From positions 62,001-126,000 of the forward strand of contig NZ_JAPJDL010000006.1 in assembly GCF_026242055.1 (NCBI RefSeq): a stretch of 64,000 bases of DNA, given 5' to 3'. The notes under the pieces are model-generated. The model made no database searches and was not told the origin of the DNA. It saw only the letters and a program-made list of their open reading frames with translations. This DNA comes from Lentzea sp. NEAU-D7. Its GTDB lineage: Bacteria > Actinomycetota > Actinomycetes > Mycobacteriales > Pseudonocardiaceae. Shown here piece by piece: positions 18,320-25,475 of this stretch; positions within the stretch are counted from its first letter, which is position 1, and every line of letters starts with the position of its first letter. Position numbers and translations under genes: made by a program.

Positions 18320-19060
18320 ATGGCGCACAACCGTTCCAGACTCGTCGCGACGGCAGCCGCCGGCGCGGTGCTGCTCGGCCTCACGACCTCGGCGGCCCAG
18401 GCGGCCGGCCCCCGCGAGGCCACCGCAGGGCTGTACGCGTTCATCGGCAGCGGCGGGGGCCAGGAGTCCGTCGCGATCGAGAACCAGCTCTGGAGCCAGC
18501 CGGAGCACGTCGCGCACCGCACTCCCGCACACCCCGGCTGGTCGATCCACCTCTCCGACGAGACGGTGGGCGCCGGCCTGCCGAAGCAGAACATCAGGGC
18601 CAACGCGGGCCAGGGCGAGACCTACGAGACCTTCGCGTGGACGAGGGGGTTCATCTCACTCGTCGACGGGAGCAGCGTCGGCACGCCCTTCCTGGTCTTC
18701 CGGTTCGGCGGGGACAACGTCGTCTGCGAGGGCTTGGTCGGGTACGAGGTCCCGCGCCTGTTCGTCCGCAAGGCCAACGGCGAGTTGTACGAAGCGACCG
18801 ACCTGACCAAGCCCGCGGTCGCCGAGTACGTCACGTCCGCCGACTCCGCGGCCATCGCCACGGCCGGGACCGTCACCGTCGAGGCCAAGAGGGTGACCTC
18901 GGCGGCACAGATCGCCGCGTACGGCCCGTTCGCGAAGTACGCGACGCGCGAACGCGTACGAACGGACGGCTTCGAACTCGTCCTGACCCACAAAGACGCG
19001 GCCACGGGCACGCCCAAGACCCACCGCCTGCTGGCGGGCGCCCAGGCCGTCTCCTGCTAG
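18320..19060 (+). CDS. Secreted protein, unrecognised family (copy 2 of a tandem pair)
   Basis: Encodes 246 residues from ATG 18320, preceded by GGGGGATCACC. Residues 1-29 are a Sec signal peptide (cleavage near A-Q-A-A). It is a diverged paralogue of the protein at 17432, with the same block order (A-H-P-G-W-S-I-H-L-S-D-E-T, F-I-S-L-V-D-G, G-P-F-A-K-Y, C-terminal V-S-C) and the same two Cys (V-V-C-E-G and the last residue). The insertion between the blocks carries more Thr and Lys. It has its own terminator. Function unknown. Confidence 0.75.
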   Translation: MAHNRSRLVATAAAGAVLLGLTTSAAQAAGPREATAGLYAFIGSGGGQESVAIENQLWSQPEHVAHRTPAHPGWSIHLSDETVGAGLPKQNIRANAGQGETYETFAWTRGFISLVDGSSVGTPFLVFRFGGDNVVCEGLVGYEVPRLFVRKANGELYEATDLTKPAVAEYVTSADSAAIATAGTVTVEAKRVTSAAQIAAYGPFAKYATRERVRTDGFELVLTHKDAATGTPKTHRLLAGAQAVSC

Positions 19061-19077
19061 TCCCTGCACCGCCTCGC

Positions 19078-19106
19078 GACGCCGTCACCCACCGGGTGGC
19101 GGCGTC
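19078..19106 (+). terminator. Terminator after secreted protein copy 2
   Basis: A 13-bp stem with one wobble pair (GACGCCGTCACCC / GGGTGGCGGCGTC, ACC loop) is followed by ATTTTGTT, the clearest intrinsic terminator with a T-run in this window. The rest of 19107-19353 holds the LysR promoter region, including the inverted repeats CTGTCC/GGACAG and GTTAC-N16-GTAAC. Confidence 0.88.
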
Positions 19107-19353
19107 ATTTTGTTCGCCTCGCGAAAGGCTTAACTGAAAAGAGTCGCCCAGCTACGGCCCGTCAAAGCACTCCGCACAATTTCACTCTTTCGGCCGAAAC
19201 CGCCTTTCGCGACCGATCAAGATGACTCCATAAGCACCAATCTGTCCTGCGCGGCGGACAGGTAGCGTTACTGCTCCCGCACCATCCGTAACAGGACCAC
19301 GGGAACGAACGAGAAAAAGTCGTCGCACTGTTTTACCCCCGAGGATCCGCCTG

Positions 19354-20253
19354 ATGGAGACACGCCAGCTTCTCGCGTTCACGACCGTGGTTCAGACAGG
19401 GAGCTTCACCAAGGCCGCTGCCACGCTCAACTGCTCGCAGCCGACCATCACCACCCGCATCAAGGCGCTGGAGGAGGCCCTCGGCGTCGTCCTTTTCCGG
19501 CGCCTCCCCAGAGGTATCCAGATGACGTCCGCGGGCGTGGAACTCCTCCCGTTCGCGCGAAACATCATCAACCTCACCGAAAAGGCCCGAAAAGCCATCA
19601 CGATGAACGGCGAGCCGCACGGCAAACTCGTCATCGGTTCCGCACAGAGTTTGACCGACTACCGTCTGCTACCGCTCATCGAATACATGTGCTGGCGCTA
19701 CCCGTCGGTCCAACTCTCGTTGCACTCGCGCAACGCGTTGAACAACCTGAACTCGGTGCGCGACGGCCAGCTCGACTGCGCCTTCTTCATCGGCGCCATC
19801 GAACCGCGCGAGGGCCTGGAGACCACGGTCCTCTGCCCCGAGCCGCTGGTCATGGTCGCGGGCCCGAACCACATGCTCGCGCAGCGCCAGTCGCTGGCCG
19901 AGGACGACATCACCAGCAGCACCCTGATCCGGGCCGAGAACGGCGCGTCGTACCACGAGCTTTTCGAACACTCCCTCGGCTACGACGACACCCGCGCGCC
20001 GGTCCTGGAACTGGACTCGGTGGACGCCGCCAAGCGGGCGGTCGCGTCGGGCCTGGGCATCGCCCTGATGCCGGAGGTCACGGTGTCCTCGGAACTGGCC
20101 GACGGCAGGTTGGTCCGCTTGCCCTGGTCCCCGACGTTCCGCGTCTACACGCAGTTCGGCTGGCGCCAGGACAACTCGACGAACCCCGCGGTGACGGCCC
20201 TGGTGTCGGCGGCGGCGCAAGTGGTGAGCGACCAGGTCGCCTCCCTGACCTGA
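19354..20253 (+). CDS. LysR-family transcriptional regulator
   Basis: Encodes 299 residues, the usual LysR length. Residues 1-60 form the winged helix-turn-helix (F-T-T-V-V-Q-T-G-S-F-T-K-A-A-A-T-L-N-C-S-Q-type region). A linker helix follows, then a periplasmic-binding-like effector domain from residue about 90 (G-K-L-V-I-G-S-A-Q-S-L). LysR proteins normally act on a divergent gene, but the upstream neighbour here is transcribed in the same direction behind a terminator. The target and ligand are therefore unknown. It converges with the LacI gene. Confidence 0.9.
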   Translation: METRQLLAFTTVVQTGSFTKAAATLNCSQPTITTRIKALEEALGVVLFRRLPRGIQMTSAGVELLPFARNIINLTEKARKAITMNGEPHGKLVIGSAQSLTDYRLLPLIEYMCWRYPSVQLSLHSRNALNNLNSVRDGQLDCAFFIGAIEPREGLETTVLCPEPLVMVAGPNHMLAQRQSLAEDDITSSTLIRAENGASYHELFEHSLGYDDTRAPVLELDSVDAAKRAVASGLGIALMPEVTVSSELADGRLVRLPWSPTFRVYTQFGWRQDNSTNPAVTALVSAAAQVVSDQVASLT

Positions 20254-20259
20254 CGCGTG

Positions 20260-20281
20260 GGTGGGGTGCCGCCACCCCACC
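20260..20281. terminator. Bidirectional terminator between LysR and LacI genes
   Basis: Perfect 9-bp stem GGTGGGGTG / CACCCCACC with a 4-nt loop. It occupies the 27-bp gap between convergent stops and touches the LacI stop codon. Confidence 0.7.
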
Positions 20282-21270
20282 TACCCCACCGGCGCGGGCC
20301 CGGAGCTCCCCCGCACCACCAGTTCGGGCAGCACGTCCTCGACATCGGTCGGCGAGGCCCCGCCGATCACGGCCACCAGCGCCCGAGCAGCCCGGGCCCC
20401 GAACGCGAACGTGTCCCGGGACAACGCGGTCAACCTCCCGTGCTGGCACAGCACCGAGTCGTCCCACGCCACGATCGACAACTCGGACGGCACGGCGACT
20501 CCCAGTTCGGCGGCCACCTCCGCCCCGGCCACGGCCATCACGTCGTTGTCGTAGACGATCGCCGTGGGCGGCTCGGCCATCCCCAGCAGCTCCCGCGTCG
20601 CGCGAGCCCCCGATTCCGCGGTGTAGTCCCCCGCCACCACGACACCGTCCACAACGGACGAGGCGAACGCCGAGTCCCGCCGGACCGTGTGCAACAGCGA
20701 GGCCAGCCCGGCCACTCGGGCGATCCGTCGGTGCCCCAACGCCTTCAGGTGCTCCACGACGGAGGTCATGGCCGCGTAGTCGTCGGCCCACACCGAGGCC
20801 AGCTCCCCGTGGTGCCCGGCCCCGCCGACGACGACGGCCGGCAACCCGAGCGAGGGCATCAGCTCGATCCGCGGATCCGACACCAGCAGGTCCACCAGGA
20901 ACACCCCGTCGACCCGGTGCTCGGCCCACCACCGCTGGTACAGCTCGATCTCCTCCTCACGGGAGGAGACCACCTGCAGCAGCAGGGCGCAGGACATCTC
21001 GGACTGCATCCCGGCGATCAGCTGGAAGAAGAACGCCTCGTCCCCCAGGGCACGAGGCGGCCGCACCAGCACCAGCCCCACCGCGTCGGCGGACGCGGAC
21101 GACAACGCCCGGGCCGTGACCGACGGCCGGTACCCGAGTGACGAGGCGACCCCCAGCACGCGGGACCGCGTCGACTCGGACACGCCGGAGCGTCCGTTCA
21201 ACGCCAGCGACACAGCTCCTTTGGACACCCCGGCCGCCGCCGCGATGTCCTTGATCGTTGGCCTCTTCAC
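20281..21270 (-). CDS. LacI-family repressor of the mannoside operon
   Basis: Encodes 329 residues. Residues 1-50 (T-I-K-D-I-A-A-A-A-G-V-S-K-G-A-V-S-L-A-L-N-G) are a standard LacI helix-turn-helix and hinge. The remainder is the two-lobed sugar-binding domain. It is divergent from the sugar importer and glycosidase operon beginning at 21384. A perfect TAAACCGGTTTA palindrome lies between them. By family rule it should repress that operon until a mannose-containing effector binds; this is inferred. The C-terminus converges with the LysR gene. Confidence 0.92.
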   Translation of the reverse strand: MKRPTIKDIAAAAGVSKGAVSLALNGRSGVSESTRSRVLGVASSLGYRPSVTARALSSASADAVGLVLVRPPRALGDEAFFFQLIAGMQSEMSCALLLQVVSSREEEIELYQRWWAEHRVDGVFLVDLLVSDPRIELMPSLGLPAVVVGGAGHHGELASVWADDYAAMTSVVEHLKALGHRRIARVAGLASLLHTVRRDSAFASSVVDGVVVAGDYTAESGARATRELLGMAEPPTAIVYDNDVMAVAGAEVAAELGVAVPSELSIVAWDDSVLCQHGRLTALSRDTFAFGARAARALVAVIGGASPTDVEDVLPELVVRGSSGPAPVG

Positions 21271-21339
21271 CCAGTGCCCTTCGAGCGCCGCAACCCTGTC
21301 CGGAACAAGACAACAAGACGTTCGGAGGCTAGCCGGAGA

Positions 21340-21351
21340 TAAACCGGTTTA
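21340..21351. promoter_or_regulatory. LacI-type operator
   Basis: Perfect 12-bp palindrome TAAACCGGTTTA with the central CG typical of LacI-family operators. It lies 33 bp before the ATG of the binding-protein gene and 70 bp before the divergent repressor start. CTAG flanks it on both sides. It is the clear candidate site for the repressor at 20281-21270. Confidence 0.82.
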
Positions 21352-21383
21352 GCTAGGGTCCGCGACCAAGGAGGTGGGTGTCA

Positions 21384-22637
21384 ATGAAGAGGCGCACGTT
21401 CCTCGCGGGCCTGGCGGCGGTGCCCGTCGCAGGATGCGGACTGTCCGGTACTTCCAACACCGCGGCCGGGGGAAACGGCCAGGTCACGGGCGAGATCACG
21501 TTCCAGACCTGGTCCCTCAAGCCCAAGTACACCGACTACGTCAACGGTGTCGTCGACGCGTTCCAGAAGCAGCACCAGGGCACCTCGGTGAAGTGGGTCG
21601 ACCAGCCCGCGGACGGGTACCTGGCCAAGGTCATGGCGGACGCGAGCGCGGGGAGCCTTCCCGACGTCATCAACGTGCCACCCGACCTGAGCTTCCCGCT
21701 CGCCAAGGCCGGCCAGCTCGTCAACCTCGACGAGTCGCTCAGGGACGCCAAGGCCGAGTACCTGCAGAACGCCTGGCAGGCGTTCGAGATCCCCGGCAAG
21801 GGCGGCTGCTACGGCTTCCCCTGGTACCTCAACACCGGGCCGATCTTCTACAACAAGGCCCTGTTCAGCCAGGCCGGTCTGGACCCGGACAAGCCGCCGA
21901 CGAACTTCAAGGAGCTCGAGGAGCAGGCGCTCAAGCTCGCCGCGAAGAAGATAGCGATCCTCGGCCAGACGCCGAGCATCGCGGACTTCGGGCTGTACGG
22001 CGTGAAGCTGTTCGAGAACGACAAGTTCACGTTCAACGAGCCCAAGGGCGTCGAGTTCGTCGAGAGCTACAAGCGCATGTACGACGCGGGCGCGCTCATT
22101 CCCGAGGCGCTCACGCAGAACTACACCGGTGCCGGCGCGAAGTTCATGGCGCAGCAGACGGCGCTCAACCCCGGCAGCGCGTACGACCTCGGCAAGTTCA
22201 AGACCGACGCCCCGAGCCTCTACGCGAACATCGGCATCACCACGCCCATCACGAACACGGGCAGCGCCAACATGTTCCTGCACGGCGTGAGCGTGCCGAA
22301 GAGCAGCAAGAACCAGGCGACGGCGCTCGCGTTCGGCAGGTTCGTCACCAACGCCGAGAACCAGGTGAAGTTCGCCAAGCTCGCCTCGATCTTCCCGAGC
22401 ACCAGCAAGGGCGGGGACGACCCGTACTTCACCACGGAGGACGGCACCGACGAGGCGCGTGTGCGGGTGGCCGCGGCCAAGCAGCTGAAGACGGCGGTGA
22501 ACTACACGCCCGTGCAGTTCAGCGACCAGATGCGCGAGGCCCTCCTGCAGCAGCTGGCCGACGCCATGCTCGGCAAGAAGTCGCCGAAGCAGGCCCTGGA
22601 CGACGCCGTCGCCGAGTGCAACCGGCTCCTCAAGTAG
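21384..22637 (+). CDS. Sugar-binding lipoprotein of an ABC importer
   Basis: Encodes 417 residues from ATG 21384, with AAGGAGG 9 nt upstream; GTG 21378 is too close to that site. It starts M-K-R-R-T-F-L-A-G-L-A-A-V-P-V-A-G-C, a twin-arginine-like signal with a lipobox, so the protein is anchored outside the membrane at Cys17-18. The rest is a cluster 1 (MalE-like) solute-binding fold (G-E-I-T-F-Q-T-W-S). It is first in a six-gene operon whose enzymes act on mannosides, so a mannose-containing oligosaccharide is the probable ligand. Confidence 0.92.
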   Translation: MKRRTFLAGLAAVPVAGCGLSGTSNTAAGGNGQVTGEITFQTWSLKPKYTDYVNGVVDAFQKQHQGTSVKWVDQPADGYLAKVMADASAGSLPDVINVPPDLSFPLAKAGQLVNLDESLRDAKAEYLQNAWQAFEIPGKGGCYGFPWYLNTGPIFYNKALFSQAGLDPDKPPTNFKELEEQALKLAAKKIAILGQTPSIADFGLYGVKLFENDKFTFNEPKGVEFVESYKRMYDAGALIPEALTQNYTGAGAKFMAQQTALNPGSAYDLGKFKTDAPSLYANIGITTPITNTGSANMFLHGVSVPKSSKNQATALAFGRFVTNAENQVKFAKLASIFPSTSKGGDDPYFTTEDGTDEARVRVAAAKQLKTAVNYTPVQFSDQMREALLQQLADAMLGKKSPKQALDDAVAECNRLLK

Positions 22638-22644
22638 GCACCGG

Positions 22645-23514
22645 ATGACTCATCGCCCGTACACGCCGTGGCTGTTCCTGGCTCCAGGACTGGCCGTCTG
22701 CCTGTTGTTCGTCATCTTCCCGTTCCTGAACATGATCGTGCTCGCGTTCACGGACGCGAGCGCGCTGGGTGGCGGCGAGTTCACCGGTGTGGACAACTTC
22801 GTGCGGATGGCCCAGGACCCGAAGTTCTGGGCGGCCGCGCGCAACAGCCTGCTCTACATGGCGGGCGTCGTACCGCCGCTCGTGCTGTTGCCGCTGCTGA
22901 TCGCGATGCTCGCGCAGAAGATCGTGCCGGGCATCGGGATCTTCCGGACGGCGTTCTTCACGCCGGTGATCGCGTCCACGGTCGTGGTCGGGCTCATCTG
23001 GACGTGGCTGCTGGACAGCCGCGGCCTGGTGAACAACCTGGTGGAGGCGTTGGGCGGCAGCAGGATCGGGTTCCTGACCGACTCGACGCTGTTGCTGATC
23101 AGCTCGATGGTGGTGACGATCTGGCGCGGCCTGGGCTACTACATGGTGATCTACCTGGCCGCGCTCGCGAACGTGCCGAAGGACCTGCACGAGGCCGCGA
23201 TGGTCGACGGCGCGGGACCGGTCAGGAGGTTCTGGTCGGTCACCGTGCCGAGCATCAGGCCGACGATGGTGCTCGTCGCGGCGCTGAGCGCGGTCAACGG
23301 GTTCCGCGTGTTCTCGGAGATCTACCTGCTGTCGGGCGGGTCCGGCGGGCCTGGTGGGGCGAGCACCACGCTGGTGATGCTCATCCAGTCGGTCGGCCGG
23401 GGCCTGACCGGTGAGGTCGGGTACGCGTCGGCGCTGAGCATCGTGCTGTTCGTGATCCTGCTGGGGCTGCTGCTGGTCACCCTCAAGCTCAACCGCAGGG
23501 AGGACCGGCTGTGA
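22645..23514 (+). CDS. ABC sugar importer permease, MalF-like
   Basis: Encodes 289 residues with six predicted membrane helices. It begins P-Y-T-P-W-L-F-L-A-P-G-L-A-V, typical of MalF/UgpA-like permeases. The coupling loop is E-A-A-M-V-D-G-A-G-P (EAA motif). It starts 7 bp after the binding-protein gene and overlaps the second permease by 4 bp. No ATPase gene is in the operon, so it probably uses a shared MsiK-type ATPase encoded elsewhere, as in Streptomyces. Confidence 0.92.
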   Translation: MTHRPYTPWLFLAPGLAVCLLFVIFPFLNMIVLAFTDASALGGGEFTGVDNFVRMAQDPKFWAAARNSLLYMAGVVPPLVLLPLLIAMLAQKIVPGIGIFRTAFFTPVIASTVVVGLIWTWLLDSRGLVNNLVEALGGSRIGFLTDSTLLLISSMVVTIWRGLGYYMVIYLAALANVPKDLHEAAMVDGAGPVRRFWSVTVPSIRPTMVLVAALSAVNGFRVFSEIYLLSGGSGGPGGASTTLVMLIQSVGRGLTGEVGYASALSIVLFVILLGLLLVTLKLNRREDRL

Positions 23515-24332
23515 AGCGCGCGCACCTCTTCCTGGCACTGCGCTACCTCGGGCTGCTGAGCATCCTCGCGATCAGCATCGGGCCGTTCCTGTGGCAGTTC
23601 GCCACGAGCATCAAGGGTCCGGGTGAGGACGTCTTCGTCCCCGACTTCATCCCGGACGACCCGACGTTCGGCAACTACGCCGCGGTCGCCGACGTCGTGC
23701 CGGTCTGGACGTTCGCGCTCAACTCGCTCGGTGTCGCGAGCGTCAACGTCATCACGAACTGCCTCGGCGCCGCCATGGCGGGCTACGCCCTGGCACGGCT
23801 CAGGTTCCGGGGCCGCAGGTTCGCCGCGGTGATCTTCGCGAGCAGCATCCTGGTGCCGTTCGAAGCGATCATGATCTCGCTGTTCCTGGTGATGCGCGGG
23901 TTCGGGCTCACCAACACCCTCACCGCCGTCGTGCTGCCCGGCGCGATCGCCGCGCTCAACGTCCTGTTGCTGCGCAACGCGTTCCTCGCGCTGCCCGCCG
24001 AGGTCGAGGAGGCCGCGATCATCGACGGCGCCAACGCGTGGCAGCGCTTCACCCGCCTCGCGCTGCCGTCGGTGAAGGGCACGCTGGTCGTCGTGGCGCT
24101 GTTCTCGTTCATGTTCAGCTGGGACGACTTCCTGTGGCCGCTCATCGTGCTGAGCGACCAGGAGAAGTACACGCTCACCATCGGCCTGGCGTACCTCCAG
24201 GGCACGTTCGTGCAGAACCAGCGGCTGGTGGCGGCGGGCACGATCATCGCCGTCGTCCCGCTGATCCTGCTGTTCCTGTTGCTGCAGAAGCACTTCTTCC
24301 GCGGAGTGGGAGAAGGCGCGATCAAGGGATGA
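23511..24332 (+). CDS. ABC sugar importer permease, MalG-like
   Basis: Encodes 273 residues from GTG 23511 (GTGA overlap with the previous stop), with six predicted helices. The EAA coupling motif is E-E-A-A-I-I-D-G-A-N. It is the partner of the MalF-like permease and completes the membrane channel. Its stop overlaps a potential ATG of the next gene (ATGA), which shows tight operon packing. Confidence 0.92.
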   Translation: MKRAHLFLALRYLGLLSILAISIGPFLWQFATSIKGPGEDVFVPDFIPDDPTFGNYAAVADVVPVWTFALNSLGVASVNVITNCLGAAMAGYALARLRFRGRRFAAVIFASSILVPFEAIMISLFLVMRGFGLTNTLTAVVLPGAIAALNVLLLRNAFLALPAEVEEAAIIDGANAWQRFTRLALPSVKGTLVVVALFSFMFSWDDFLWPLIVLSDQEKYTLTIGLAYLQGTFVQNQRLVAAGTIIAVVPLILLFLLLQKHFFRGVGEGAIKG

Positions 24333-24352
24333 TCCCCAGAAGGAGTTCGGCG

Positions 24353-25471
24353 TTGCGTTTCGGCGTGAACTACACCCCTTCCCACGGCTGGTTCCACCAC
24401 TGGCTCGACTTCTCGCTCGACGACGTCAAAGCCGACTTCGAGTCCATCGCGGGCCTCGGCCTCGACCACGTGCGGATCTTCCCGCTGTGGCCGGTGTTCC
24501 AGCCCAACAGGGGCCTGGTCCGCCCCAAGGCCGTCGAGCAGCTCGCCCAGATGCTCGACGCGGCCCACGACACAGGCTTGGACGTGCAGGTCGACGTGCT
24601 GCAGGGCCACCTGTCGAGCTTCGACTTCTACCCGTCGTGGGTGCAGACCTGGCACCGCCGCAACATCTTCACCGACCCCGACGTCATCGACGGGCAGAGG
24701 TTCTACGTCCGCACGCTCGCCGAGGCGCTGCGGGACAAGCCCAACTTCCTCGGCTTCACCCTGGGCAATGAGGTCAACCTGCTCACCGAGTCGAACCCGT
24801 GCGCGCCCGCGCAGGCCGGCGAGTGGATCGACGCGCTGCTCGACGAGTGCGAGAAGGCCGCACCCGGCCGCCCGCACGTCCACTCCGAGTACGACGCCGT
24901 CTGGTACGAGAGCGAGCACGCGTTCCTGCCGGAGCACGCCGCCAACAAAGGCGCGATGACGACCGTGCACTCGTGGGTCTTCAACGGCACCGCGCAGCGC
25001 TACGGGTCGATGTCACCGGAGAGCGTGCACCACGCCGAGTACCTCATCGAGCTGTCGAAGGCGCACGCCGAGGACCCGGAACGGCCCGTGTGGCTGCAGG
25101 AGGTCGGCGCCGCCCAGCCCGAGATCACCGCCGAGCAGGCGCCGCGGTTCGCTGAGCAAACGCTTGCGAACGTGCTGACCTGCTCGAACCTGTGGGGCGT
25201 CACGTGGTGGTGTTCGCACGACGTCGACCGTGCGTTGGTGGACTTCCCCGAACGCGAGTACGAGTTGGGGTTGCTGACGACGGAACGCGAGGTCAAGCCG
25301 CTCGGCGCGGCGATCGCCCGGATCGTGCGCGAAGCGGCGTACGAGCCGGTCGGGCGCACGCCGATCAAGCTGCACGGCGACCGGCCCTCGTGGGGACCGG
25401 GCGGTGCTTTCTTCGAAGAGTGGATGAGCCTCGCGCGGGACGGCGTGCGGGCCTCGATCGAGTTGGGGTGA
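24353..25471 (+). CDS. GH5-like cytoplasmic glycosidase, candidate beta-mannosidase
   Basis: Encodes 372 residues from TTG 24353, chosen because AGAAGGAG lies 7 nt upstream. ATG 24329, overlapping the permease stop, is the alternative. No signal peptide. The start L-R-F-G-V-N-Y-T-P-S-H-G-W-F and clan GH-A glutamates are visible: E140 in G-N-E-V-N (acid/base) and E250 in W-L-Q-E-V-G (nucleophile). It resembles GH5_18-type enzymes, which cut Man-beta-1,4-GlcNAc from the N-glycan core in Bifidobacterium (recalled family knowledge). Its place between a sugar importer and an alpha-mannosidase supports that role. Assignment to subfamily 18 is inferred. Confidence 0.75.
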   Translation: MRFGVNYTPSHGWFHHWLDFSLDDVKADFESIAGLGLDHVRIFPLWPVFQPNRGLVRPKAVEQLAQMLDAAHDTGLDVQVDVLQGHLSSFDFYPSWVQTWHRRNIFTDPDVIDGQRFYVRTLAEALRDKPNFLGFTLGNEVNLLTESNPCAPAQAGEWIDALLDECEKAAPGRPHVHSEYDAVWYESEHAFLPEHAANKGAMTTVHSWVFNGTAQRYGSMSPESVHHAEYLIELSKAHAEDPERPVWLQEVGAAQPEITAEQAPRFAEQTLANVLTCSNLWGVTWWCSHDVDRALVDFPEREYELGLLTTEREVKPLGAAIARIVREAAYEPVGRTPIKLHGDRPSWGPGGAFFEEWMSLARDGVRASIELG

Positions 25472-25475
25472 ACAC

